NCBI RefSeq assembly: GCF_014656055.1
Contig: NZ_BNBR01000005.1
Location: 372,001-436,000 of the forward strand
DNA length: 64,000 nt
Source: Streptomyces griseosporeus
GTDB taxonomy: Bacteria; Actinomycetota; Actinomycetes; Streptomycetales; Streptomycetaceae
Reading direction: 5' to 3'
Notes under the pieces: model-generated
Databases searched by the model: none
Seen by the model: the letters and a program-made list of their open reading frames with translations, nothing else
Told to the model about the DNA's origin: nothing
Shown: in pieces, positions 33,288 to 41,703 of the stretch
How positions within the stretch are numbered: position 1 is the first letter of the stretch
Layout: each line of letters starts with the position of its first letter
Program-made: the position numbers and the translations under genes

Positions 33288-36200
33288 TCACATCACGGCC
33301 GTATAGGCCTGCCATCCGGTGGCGATCCGGGTGCGGCCGCCGAAGGACCCCTTCCCGTTGCCGTTGTTGCGCCACAGGGTGCCCGAGGTGTCCCGGGAGA
33401 CCAGGTCCGCCCGTCCGTCGCCGGTGAAGTCACCGACGCCGACGACGGCGTTGTACGTGGCCCCCCAGTCGTCGAAGACCTTCACCCGGGGACGGAAGCC
33501 GCCCGTGCCCGTGGGGTTGGCGTCGTAGCGCCACAGCTCGTTGGAGGTGTCCTGGACGAGCAGGTCGCCACGGCCGTCACCGTTCAGGTCGCCCGCGCCG
33601 ATGATCTTCTTGTAGCCGGTCCAGTGCGTGGCGAGCCGGACGGGTGCGGCGAGCTTGCCCGTGGACGCACCACGGAAGAGGTGCATGTCGCCGGTGGACT
33701 TCTGGCGGGTGACCAGGTCCGGCAGGCGGTCGCCGTTGACATCGCCCGGCGAGGTCAGCACGTCGTACTGGTTCCAGCCGGTGCCGAGCGAGGTGTACGG
33801 CGTCGCGGGCGTCGCCGCCTTGCCGCAGCCCGGCCGGTAGGCCCTCAGCTCGCCGCTGCTCAGCCGGACCAGCAGGTCGTTGCACCGGTCACCGCTGAGG
33901 TCGCCGTACGGCACGAACCGCGCACTGGTCGGCCAGCCCGCACCCGACACCTTGCCGCCCAGCGTGCCCGTGCCGGTGCCCTGCTGGACGGTGAGGCCGC
34001 CGGAGGAGTTGAGGGTGACCAGGTCGCCGACTCCGTCGCTGCCCGCGTAGTCGCGCGGTGCGGCGGATCCGGCCGTCACCCGGACCGTGCCGGACAGGGA
34101 CAGCGCGGCGCCCTGCCCGTCGGCGGGCTGGGCGGTGAGGGTCCAGGTGTAGGTGCCGTTGGTGACGAGGCGTCCGGTCGTGTCCTTGCCGTCCCAGGCC
34201 GCCGTCAGCAGACCGCGGGCCGAGGCGCCGGTCAGCGTGCGGACGGTGGCGCCGGTCGCCTTGTCCCGCACGGAGAGCGTCCACGCCCCGGCCGGCTTGG
34301 ACAGCCACCAGGTGCCGGAGAAGCCCGCCGTCCGTGCCGTGACCGCGCTGTCGATCGCGGTCAGCGCGGAGGTGGGGACGCCCGTCGGCACGATGTGGAC
34401 GCGCTGTTCCTCGTCGGCGTAGGCGACGGCGCCGCCGAAGCGGTCCACCGTCCAGCCGGTGCGTACCTGGCTGTACCCCCAGGGGAAGTGCAGCTGGGTC
34501 CAGCCGGCGAGGAGACGGCTGGGCAGGTCGGCCTGGTCGCCGGTGGTCGGCAGGCCGCCGTGCAGGTCGATGAGCTTGAGGCCGCTGACGGACTGGGTGC
34601 CGGGCACGTACTGGACGAGGTAGCCGTCGCCGAGGAGGACCGGGCCGCCGGGGGCGGTGGACGTGCGCCGGGTCGTCCGGTCGTACACGCCCGAGCCGAG
34701 CCCATCGCCCCAGGTGTCCTCGCACGACCAGTACACCCAGCGGCCCACCGCCTGGAGTGTGGACGGGGTGCAGCCGTTGCGGGTGGTGAAGGACTCGACA
34801 GCGGTGCCGGCGGGCAGCCGGGTGGCGGTGACCGTGCCGCCGGCCGTGGCGCCGCTCCACAGGGTGTTGCCCCACACGGCGGCGGCGACCCGGGTGCGCT
34901 GCTGGAGCACCTTCCCGGGTGCGCCGGTGACGAACTCGCCGATGTACTGCTTGCCGGAGGTGACGCCGTCGACGATCGCGTAACGGCCGCTGAGGTCCTT
35001 CAGCGCGGGCCCGCTGTCACCCGTCTCCAGGGTGGGGCCCCAGCCGGTGGTGCCATTGGCGCGCAGCATCGTCGCGTCCTGCTCGGTGGCGTTCTCGCGG
35101 CCGTGGCGGCCGGTGCCGTCGGCGAACATCCGGATGCAGCGCGGGGTGGACTCGTTGGTGCAGAGGTCGCCGTCCCGGCCGCTGACCAGACCGTCCACGC
35201 TGCGGCCGGTGACGCCGGGCGTGCCGCTCGTGGTGAGCCAGGTGCTGCGGTAGGCGCCGATGATGGTGGCCGGTGCGTAGGCGGTGCTGTTGTCGGCCGT
35301 GGTGAGGATGCCGCTGCCGAGGGACAGGCCGTGGATCTGTGCGGGCATCGGCTGGACGGTGGTCAGCCGGCTGCGGGTGACGGTGCCGTCGGCGGCCTGG
35401 GCGACGCGGTACACGCCCCAGTCGAGGTCGCCCTGCTCGACGTACTGCGCGGCGCCGGCGACGAGGACGGAGCCGTCGGGTGCCTGGACGAGCTGGTGGG
35501 CGGCCGGGTCCATGACGGTGGTCAGCTGCGTGCCGGTGCCGTCGGGGGTGAGGGCGAACAGCGGCTGGCCCCGGTAGCGGTCGTCGCCCGGGGACATGGG
35601 CTCGACGCCGAGCAGGGTGTGGCCGGCGACGCCGTACGCGGCCTGGTACGTCAGGGAGCTGGTCTCCAGGGTGCGGGGCGCGGCGGTGAGGTCGGCGCGG
35701 TCGTACAGGTCGGCCTTGCCGCGTCCGGGGCGCAGCCGCAGCACCGTGGTGGCGCTCAGCTGGAAGCCCTGCACCTCCCAGGAGTCGGCGGGGGCGGTGT
35801 CGGGCAGCGGGGTGTAGGCGCCGGTGGCGAGGTCGACGAGGCCCCAGTGGTGGGTGGTCTGGTCGTCCTGGCCGGTGGTGTAGCGGAGGATGACGGACCG
35901 TGCGTCGCCGTCCTCCACGGCGGAGAAGCCGGTCACGTCGGCCGGTACCCCGGTGATCGGTGTCTCGGTGACGCCGCCGTCCTGGGCCCGCCACAGGTGG
36001 TAGTCGCCCAGGCGCCGGGTGAGGACGGTGTCGCCGAAGGTGCCCGCGTACTCGTGTCCCTCGGGCACCGGCACCACGGTGGTCCCGCCCGAGGTGCCGG
36101 CCCCCTTCTGCAGGGTGACTTCGGCGTTCTCCTCCGAGTAGAGGGCGACCGTGTCGGAGCCGCGGCCGTAGTAACCGGTCCCGTACGAGGCCGCGTTGTA

Positions 36201-36542
36201 GGTGCCGCCGTCCTGGATCCGGTAGGTGATGGACACATCGAGCCGCTGCTGCAGCGCCGTAGTGGTGCCTGTGGCGTACTCCGTCCACAGGAACCGGTCG
36301 TCGCCCTCCTGGGTCCACAGGAAGCCCGTGGTGCCCGCGTCGAGGATTTGCGTGTACCGGGGCACCGCGCGCGGTGCGGCGGGCAGCACCAGTTCGCCCG
36401 CGGCGGTGGCGGCCGTGGACGGCGCGGCGGTGAGCGGGACGAGGGGCAGGCTCAGCCCGAGGGCCGCGGCGACGACGACCGCCGTGCGCACGGGACGTGA
36501 ATGACGGACCGGTCTGGGCCGGCGTCGGCGGAGTCGGGCCAC
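33288..36542 (-). CDS. Large secreted FG-GAP/VCBS repeat protein with FlgD-like Ig domain
   Basis: 1084 aa from GTG 36542, preceded by GGAGG. Signal peptide with basic start (RLRRRRPRPVRHSRPVR), hydrophobic core and cleavage near AAPSTAATA. Residues about 45-800 are beta-rich, propeller-like (repeats of the type W-x-A-x-DG-V). Then a FlgD-like Ig domain (GTYTWTLTAQPADGQG) and four C-terminal FG-GAP/VCBS calcium-binding repeats: DLSGDRCNDLL, DVNGDRLPDLV, DLNGDGRGDLL, DFTGDGRADLV. Function unknown; common in Streptomyces exoproteomes. Its 300-nt upstream region is shared with the divergent PGRP amidase. Confidence 0.88.
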   Translation of the reverse strand: MARLRRRRPRPVRHSRPVRTAVVVAAALGLSLPLVPLTAAPSTAATAAGELVLPAAPRAVPRYTQILDAGTTGFLWTQEGDDRFLWTEYATGTTTALQQRLDVSITYRIQDGGTYNAASYGTGYYGRGSDTVALYSEENAEVTLQKGAGTSGGTTVVPVPEGHEYAGTFGDTVLTRRLGDYHLWRAQDGGVTETPITGVPADVTGFSAVEDGDARSVILRYTTGQDDQTTHHWGLVDLATGAYTPLPDTAPADSWEVQGFQLSATTVLRLRPGRGKADLYDRADLTAAPRTLETSSLTYQAAYGVAGHTLLGVEPMSPGDDRYRGQPLFALTPDGTGTQLTTVMDPAAHQLVQAPDGSVLVAGAAQYVEQGDLDWGVYRVAQAADGTVTRSRLTTVQPMPAQIHGLSLGSGILTTADNSTAYAPATIIGAYRSTWLTTSGTPGVTGRSVDGLVSGRDGDLCTNESTPRCIRMFADGTGRHGRENATEQDATMLRANGTTGWGPTLETGDSGPALKDLSGRYAIVDGVTSGKQYIGEFVTGAPGKVLQQRTRVAAAVWGNTLWSGATAGGTVTATRLPAGTAVESFTTRNGCTPSTLQAVGRWVYWSCEDTWGDGLGSGVYDRTTRRTSTAPGGPVLLGDGYLVQYVPGTQSVSGLKLIDLHGGLPTTGDQADLPSRLLAGWTQLHFPWGYSQVRTGWTVDRFGGAVAYADEEQRVHIVPTGVPTSALTAIDSAVTARTAGFSGTWWLSKPAGAWTLSVRDKATGATVRTLTGASARGLLTAAWDGKDTTGRLVTNGTYTWTLTAQPADGQGAALSLSGTVRVTAGSAAPRDYAGSDGVGDLVTLNSSGGLTVQQGTGTGTLGGKVSGAGWPTSARFVPYGDLSGDRCNDLLVRLSSGELRAYRPGCGKAATPATPYTSLGTGWNQYDVLTSPGDVNGDRLPDLVTRQKSTGDMHLFRGASTGKLAAPVRLATHWTGYKKIIGAGDLNGDGRGDLLVQDTSNELWRYDANPTGTGGFRPRVKVFDDWGATYNAVVGVGDFTGDGRADLVSRDTSGTLWRNNGNGKGSFGGRTRIATGWQAYTAVM

Positions 36543-36842
36543 CGTTCCTCCTGGAGACGAGAAGAGGGCATGGCGGGACCCTGCGGCTGTGCGCCGCGCC
36601 TTCTCACTCCGGCCCCCCGGCCGTTCCCCCCACGCGCGTGACGGCGAGCCTAACAGCATGTTCATGACCGACGCGGAAGTGATCTACGCCACTGAAGTGC
36701 CGTTTCCCGTGACGTGAGGCGCCCTTGTGGCGCTGAATACGGTGAGCCACCCCTGTGAACGGTGTGGCCCGTGTGGCACCGGTGTGCCTCTTCTGACCTT
36801 TCTCTGTGGGCCGTGACGGCCCTGTGCCGGGGTGGATTTGTC
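36543..36842. promoter_or_regulatory. Divergent promoter region of two secreted-protein genes
   Basis: 300 nt with no supported gene. The segment 36650-36710 is AT-richer than its surroundings (TAACAGCATGTTCATGACC and onward) and probably holds one or both promoters. GGCACCGGTGTGCC near 36774-36787 is a near-palindrome. No terminator is expected or seen. Confidence 0.4.
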
Positions 36843-39026
36843 GTGAGTCGTCGTACGTCGCATGCGTACAGACCGTTGAGCTTCAAGCGCCGGGCGTGGC
36901 TGACGCTCGGGGCGGTCGTCCTCGGTGGTGGGGGAGTGGTCTCCTACGCCGTGGCCAGCCCTTCCTCCGACGGGGACGCCGTGGGACAGGCCAAGCGGCC
37001 GGTGAAGGTTTTCAGCCTCGCCCTCAAGGGGACCGCGGCCGGCAAGCGGGAGCTGCCGCGCACCGAGACCCAGCAGTTCTCGCTCGTCGGCGTCACCTGG
37101 ACGGGTGTCACCCGCAAGCTCGACGGCCGGGCGCAGGTGCGCACGCGCAGCCTGGAGACCGGTGAGTGGAGCGCCTGGCGTGACCTGGAGGTGGACACCG
37201 ACCCGCTGGAGGACCCGGAGCCGGGCATGCGCGGCGCGTCCGAGCCGCTGTGGGTCGGACCGTCCGACGGCATCGAGGCGCAGGTGCTGCACGAGGACGG
37301 CAGTGCCGCCGCGCTGCCGCCGGGGCTGAAGACGACCCTGGTCGACCCGGGTGTGGTGACCAACGCCGAGGCGAAGGCCGCCGCGGCCGAGCCCGCCGGG
37401 TTCGTCGCCGAGCCGGCCGCGTTCGCCGCCGACGTGACGCCCTCGCCGACGCCCACGCCCACGGCGACCGCCACCACGCCGACCCCGCGGCCGTCCACCG
37501 TGCCGAAGCCGGACATCGTCTCGCGCGCCCAGTGGGGTGCCGACGAGTCGCTGAGCCCCGACCCGTCGGAGTACAACGCCGACGTGAAGGCCGTGTTCGT
37601 GCACCACACGGACGGCGCCCCCTACGAGTGCACCGACTCGGCGGCGATCGTGCGCGGCATCTACGCGTACCACACCACGCCGGTCGACAAGGGCGGCAAC
37701 GGCTGGAACGACATCGGCTACAACTTCCTCGTCGACAAGTGCGGCACGATCTTCGAGGGCCGCAAGGGCGGCGTCGACCTGCCCGTGCTCGGCGCGCACA
37801 CCTACGGCTGGAACCGGGAGTCCGCCGGTGTCGCCGTCCTCGGCGACTACGCCACCGCCGGTGCGTCCAACGGGGCGCTGGCCTCCGTCGCCCGGATCGC
37901 GGCCTGGAAGCTCGGCCAGTACAACGCCGACCCGGCCACCACCGTGCAGCTCAAGTCCGGTGCCACGCAGACCAACTACATGAAGGCCAGCTTCACCGCC
38001 GGGAACCTGTACACCTTCCAGCGGATCTCCGCGCACCGCGACGGCTACAACTCCGAGTGCCCGGGTGACGGCCTGTACGCGCAGCTGCCGACCATCCGCG
38101 CCTGGGCGTCCGGCCCGGTGCAGGGGCTGAAGGTGGCCTCGGTGGGCGGTGCCGCGCTGTCCGGGTCGACGTACTACACCAAGGGCGCGATCAGCGTGAA
38201 GTGGTCCGCCACCACGCCCGGCTCGCTCATCAAGAGCTTCGACCTGCTGGTCGACGGCAAGGTGGCGGCGACCGCCGCCGGTACGGCGACCTCCGCGAGC
38301 GTGACCCTGCCGGCAGGCAGCCACAGCGTCGCCGTGCAAGCCGTGCACCAGTCGGGCAAGACCACGGCCACCGCCGCGCTGACCGTCGTCGCCGACACCA
38401 CCGCGCCCGTCTTCACCGCCAACCCGACGCTGTCCCTGCGGACCGGCACCGTCAACACGACGGCCGTGCCGGTGACGCTCGGCTGGAAGGCGACCGACGA
38501 CAAGGCGCTGAAGGAGACGCGGCTGACGTCGCCGCAGACGGCGGTGTTCGGGCCGACCTGGACCGCGAACAACCGCACGTCGAACTCGGGTACGGCCTCC
38601 ACCTGGTCGCTGACGGCGTACGACGTCGCGGGCAACTACCGCACCGCGTCCGCCGCCTACACGCCGGTCATCCTCCAGGAGACCTCCGCGGTGAAGACCG
38701 GTACGTGGACGGCCCGTTCCTCCACCAGCTACCTGGGCGGCAAGTCGTACTCCAGCGGCTCCAAGGGGGCCAGCCTGAGCTGGACGTTCACCGGGCGTTC
38801 CGCCTCCTGGGTGGTCTCGCGGGCGTCGACCTCGGGGCAGGCGTACGTGTACGTCGACGGGGTGAAGGTCTCCACGATCGACCTGAAGTACTCCAGCACC
38901 CTGTACCGGCAGGCGATCTGGACGAAGACCTGGTCGAGCAGTGCCAAGCACACGGTGAAGATCGTGGTCGTCGGCACCAGCGGCCGGCCCACCATCACGA
39001 CGGACGGCCTCGTCTACATCAATTGA
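36843..39026 (+). CDS. Secreted PGRP-type N-acetylmuramoyl-L-alanine amidase
   Basis: 727 aa from GTG 36843. Basic N-terminus and signal/anchor (KRRAWLTLGAVVLGGGGVVS). A beta-rich N-terminal domain (SLVGVTWTG, LWVGPSDGIEAQVLHEDGS) and a Pro/Thr linker (SPTPTPTATATTPTPRPS) precede the amidase_2/PGRP domain at about residues 225-400. Zinc ligands are in VFVHHTDG, AHRDGYNSECPGD; the Tyr/Trp elements in GWNDIGYNFLVD and HTYGWNRESAGVAVLGDY. The C-terminus has Ig-like domains (KTTATAALTVVADTTAPVF, KTGTWTARSSTSYLGGKSYS). It cleaves the lactyl-peptide bond of peptidoglycan. The stop codon region is shared with a TnpB gene on the other strand. Confidence 0.92.
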   Translation: MSRRTSHAYRPLSFKRRAWLTLGAVVLGGGGVVSYAVASPSSDGDAVGQAKRPVKVFSLALKGTAAGKRELPRTETQQFSLVGVTWTGVTRKLDGRAQVRTRSLETGEWSAWRDLEVDTDPLEDPEPGMRGASEPLWVGPSDGIEAQVLHEDGSAAALPPGLKTTLVDPGVVTNAEAKAAAAEPAGFVAEPAAFAADVTPSPTPTPTATATTPTPRPSTVPKPDIVSRAQWGADESLSPDPSEYNADVKAVFVHHTDGAPYECTDSAAIVRGIYAYHTTPVDKGGNGWNDIGYNFLVDKCGTIFEGRKGGVDLPVLGAHTYGWNRESAGVAVLGDYATAGASNGALASVARIAAWKLGQYNADPATTVQLKSGATQTNYMKASFTAGNLYTFQRISAHRDGYNSECPGDGLYAQLPTIRAWASGPVQGLKVASVGGAALSGSTYYTKGAISVKWSATTPGSLIKSFDLLVDGKVAATAAGTATSASVTLPAGSHSVAVQAVHQSGKTTATAALTVVADTTAPVFTANPTLSLRTGTVNTTAVPVTLGWKATDDKALKETRLTSPQTAVFGPTWTANNRTSNSGTASTWSLTAYDVAGNYRTASAAYTPVILQETSAVKTGTWTARSSTSYLGGKSYSSGSKGASLSWTFTGRSASWVVSRASTSGQAYVYVDGVKVSTIDLKYSSTLYRQAIWTKTWSSSAKHTVKIVVVGTSGRPTITTDGLVYIN

Positions 39027-40308
39027 CATGCTCCTCGCCCTGAAGGGCGAGGATTCTGGCCTTCCCGACCGGTTCCTGTGCCGCGCCAGCGGCACGGTTT
39101 CCGGTCGGGAATCCGTGGCTTCCTGTTTCTTCGCGCTGTGCCGGGATTACTCCGGGTCTTACCGGCGCTCCGCAGGCCGATACCGCCAGTCCGGCGGCCG
39201 TCTTCACATTGATCGCGGCATTGGTGTCCCGGTCATGGACAGCGCCGCAGCCGCTACAGGTCCACTCCCGCACGTGGAGAGGTTTGGGTCCGTCCACGGC
39301 GCCGCAGGTGGAGCAGGTCTGGGAGGTCGGTGTGAACCGGCCGGCCTTCACCAGGACGCGGCCGTACCGGGCGGCTTTGTACTGCAGCATGCTGAGGAAC
39401 TGGGCCCAGCCGGCGTCGTGCACGGACTTGGCCAGCTTCGTGCGGGCCAGTCCCGCCACCGACAGGTCCTCCACGGCGATTGCTTGGTTCTCGCGGATCA
39501 GCTTCGTGGAGAGCTGGTGGTGGAATTCACGGCGCGCGTCGGCGACCTTGGCGTGGGCGCGGGCGACCTTCAGGCGGGCCTTCGCTCGGTTCTTCGACCC
39601 CTTCTGTTTGCGGGACAGTTCCCTTTGGGCTTTCTTCAGCTTCTTCTCCGCGCGCCGTAGAAAGCGCGGGGAGCCAATCTTCGTGCCGTCGGACAGGACG
39701 GCGAAGTGGATGAGGCCGAGGTCGATGCCGACGGTGCGGTCGGTGGCGGGCATCCCTGCGGTGTCGGCGGCGTGGTCGGTGTCGACGACGAAGGAGGCGA
39801 AGTACCTGCCCGCCGCGTCCCTGAGGACGGTGACGGAGGTCGGGGTGGCGGGCAGGGTGCGGGACCACCGCACTTTGACCGCGCCGATCTTCGGCAGGTT
39901 CAGACGGCCACTGTCGGTAATGCCCCAGCGGGCATTGGCGGTGAACCGGACCGACTGCCGGGCGTCCTTGCGGGACTTATAGCGAGGCGCGCCCACTTTC
40001 GGGCCCTTGCGGGTGTCTTTGAGGGAGGCGAAGAAGTTTCGGTATGCGCTCTCGGCGTCCCGCAGGGACTGCTGGAGCACCACCGCCGAGACCTCACCCA
40101 GCCAGGACCGCTCTTTCGTCCGCTTCGCCTCGGTGATCAGCTTCCGGGACAGCTCACCGGCCGTCGGAAACGGCTGCCCGGCCTTTCGCGCATTCTCACG
40201 GGCGCGGACCGCGTCGTTGAACACGACGCGAGCGCACCCGAACGCCTTCGCCAGCGCGGCCTGCTGAGCGGCGTCGGGGTACAACCTGAAGGCGTACCGC
40301 AGCTGCAT
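39019..40308 (-). CDS. tnpB: TnpB (IS200/IS605-type RNA-guided nuclease), solitary
   Basis: 429 aa, full length. N-terminal helical domain (LYPDAAQQAALAKAFGCARVVFNDAV cut short here), WED-like part, RuvC triad D196 (GIDLGL), E280 (VEDLSV), D361 (DRDTNAA), and a zinc finger C332/C335/C351/C354 (CSTCG, CSGCG). All catalytic residues are intact, so it should be an active RNA-guided endonuclease. No tnpA transposase accompanies it. Its last codons run into the final codons of the PGRP amidase gene, and the 3' end carries the hairpins expected of an omega-RNA. The codon use is slightly less GC3-biased than that of its neighbours, consistent with transfer. Confidence 0.93.
   Translation of the reverse strand: MQLRYAFRLYPDAAQQAALAKAFGCARVVFNDAVRARENARKAGQPFPTAGELSRKLITEAKRTKERSWLGEVSAVVLQQSLRDAESAYRNFFASLKDTRKGPKVGAPRYKSRKDARQSVRFTANARWGITDSGRLNLPKIGAVKVRWSRTLPATPTSVTVLRDAAGRYFASFVVDTDHAADTAGMPATDRTVGIDLGLIHFAVLSDGTKIGSPRFLRRAEKKLKKAQRELSRKQKGSKNRAKARLKVARAHAKVADARREFHHQLSTKLIRENQAIAVEDLSVAGLARTKLAKSVHDAGWAQFLSMLQYKAARYGRVLVKAGRFTPTSQTCSTCGAVDGPKPLHVREWTCSGCGAVHDRDTNAAINVKTAAGLAVSACGAPVRPGVIPAQREETGSHGFPTGNRAAGAAQEPVGKARILALQGEEHVN
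39027..39113 (-). ncRNA. Candidate omega-RNA scaffold / element right end
   Basis: The 3' end of tnpB contains a compound hairpin: outer arms TTCCCGACCGG (39062-39072) and CCGGTCGGGAA (39101-39111), inner arms GTGCCGC (39078-39084) and GCGGCAC (39089-39095), all perfect. Closer to the end is CCTCGCCCT (39033-39041) with AGGGCGAGG (39044-39052), the usual subterminal palindrome of IS200/IS605 right ends. In TnpB systems this region is the omega-RNA scaffold and the guide is the DNA just beyond the end, here the reverse complement of the last codons of the amidase gene (below about 39027). Confidence 0.6.
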
Positions 40309-40591
40309 GACGATGATGCTAGGAACGTCGAACCCGCGTCGTCATCGGGAACATATGAGCGATCCATCACCTTCACGGGCAGGGGCCGACTCCGCCGGAA
40401 CGCCACCGGGACGCTCCGTGTCGCGACCACGGGACTCGCTTCACCCCGGCCTGACGGCCAGGAGCACAGCCATCCCGGGTAGCGGCAAGAGCGTGAGCGA
40501 CGGGCCCCGTGCCGCCGGAAGGCGCACGGGGCCCTTGCCTTGGCGGCGTGGTGCAGCCAGAGCTGGACAAAGCGGGCATAACGTGCCTGAT
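40309..40591. other. Gap holding IS left flank and displaced hairpin
   Basis: 283 nt without a supported gene. The first part (40309-40380) is the tnpB upstream region and probably contains the left end of the element; its exact edge cannot be fixed by eye. The middle (40380-40500) shows no coding bias. The last part carries the terminator-like hairpin listed separately and the start region of the beta-helix gene. Confidence 0.4.
40502..40534. terminator. Hairpin terminator, possibly of the amidase gene
   Basis: Arms GGGCCCCGTGC (40502-40512) and GCACGGGGCCC (40524-40534) pair perfectly around an 11-nt loop and are followed by TTGCCTT. No plus-strand gene ends nearby except the amidase at 39026, from which it is separated by the tnpB element; it may be that gene's original terminator. 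Confidence 0.5.
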
Positions 40592-41689
40592 ATGACGAAG
40601 CGACTACTCGCCTATCTGCTCTGCGGCGCGGCGCTCCTCGCCGGCGGCCTCGGCGCCGCCGCCCCCGCCAGCGCGCGGCACTCCGTCCACCTGGTCCACC
40701 CCGGCCAGTCGATCCAGCAGGCGGTCGACGCCGCCGAGTCCGGCGACACCGTCCTCGTGCTCCCCGGCACCTACCGGGAGAGCGTGACGGTCACCACACC
40801 CGGCATCACCCTGCGCGGCACCGGCCGGGAGACCGTGATCCGGCCCGGCAGCACGCCCGTCACCCAGACGGCCACCGGCACCCGCGCCCCCCGCGCCACG
40901 GTGAGCTGCGCCGAGAGCGGCAACGGCATCTGCGTCATCGGGACGAAGGACAAGGACGTCGAGGACGTCACCGTCGCCGCCCTGACGGTCACCGGCTTCG
41001 CCCGCTCCGGTGTGTTCGCGATGGCCAGCGAGGGCCTGACCGTTCGCAACGTGACCTCCGTGAAGAACGGCGTGTGGGGCATCTCGGTGGAGCGCTCGGT
41101 GCACACCCTGATCCGCCACAACACCGTCCGCGACAACGGCGACGCGGGCGTGTTCCTCGCCAACACCATCAAGGCCGAGGAAGGCGCCGCCGACACCCAC
41201 GGCACGCTCGTCGAGCGCAACCGCCTCGAAGGCAACCGCATCGGCGTCACCGTACGGCGGCTGCGCAACCTGACCGTCGCCGCCAACCTCCTCACCGGCA
41301 ACTGCGCGGGCGTGTTCGTCGTAGGCGACGAGAACAAGCCGAAGGCCGGCGCGCTGACCGTGCGCGACAACCAGGTCCTGCGCAACAACAAGTCCTGCCC
41401 GAAGACCGACCGGCTGCCCGCCCTGCAGGGCTCCGGCATCGTCCTGACCGGCACCGAGAAGGTCCTCGTCACCGGCAACGACGTCCGGGAGAACGCCGGC
41501 GCCTCCCCGCTGTCCGGCGGGATCGTGCTGTTCAAGAGCTTCGTCGGCGTCACCGGCGACGACAACCGGATCAGCGGCAACCGCCTCGCGGACAACGCCC
41601 CGGCCGACCTCGTCAACACCGACACCGGCCTGCACAACACCTTCGAGGGCAACACCTGCCGGGCCTCCCGCCCGGCGGGGATGTGCTGA
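40592..41689 (+). CDS. Secreted right-handed beta-helix (NosD/pectin-lyase-fold) protein
   Basis: 365 aa from ATG 40592; GTG 40583 is an alternative, neither with a strong ribosome site. Sec signal LLAYLLCGAALLAGGLGAAA, cleaved near ASA-RH. The mature part is a parallel beta-helix: SIQQAVDAAESGDTVLVLPG, GITLRGTGRETVI, then repeated turns such as GLTVRNVTSVKNGVWGISV, NTVRDNGDAGVFL, NRLEGNRIGVTV, NLLTGNCAGVFV. Catalytic residues are not identifiable; it could bind or cleave a polysaccharide. Downstream lies the O-methyltransferase, 14 nt away. Confidence 0.82.
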   Translation: MTKRLLAYLLCGAALLAGGLGAAAPASARHSVHLVHPGQSIQQAVDAAESGDTVLVLPGTYRESVTVTTPGITLRGTGRETVIRPGSTPVTQTATGTRAPRATVSCAESGNGICVIGTKDKDVEDVTVAALTVTGFARSGVFAMASEGLTVRNVTSVKNGVWGISVERSVHTLIRHNTVRDNGDAGVFLANTIKAEEGAADTHGTLVERNRLEGNRIGVTVRRLRNLTVAANLLTGNCAGVFVVGDENKPKAGALTVRDNQVLRNNKSCPKTDRLPALQGSGIVLTGTEKVLVTGNDVRENAGASPLSGGIVLFKSFVGVTGDDNRISGNRLADNAPADLVNTDTGLHNTFEGNTCRASRPAGMC

Positions 41690-41703
41690 CGGGAGCCCGT
41701 CCC

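Noticed and set aside
33264..36500. 1078-codon plus-strand frame
   Set aside because: Complement of the FG-GAP secreted protein; Gly/Val/Ala-rich shadow without domains.
36684..39095. 803-codon minus-strand frame opposite the amidase
   Set aside because: Shadow frame; the plus strand has a full PGRP domain.
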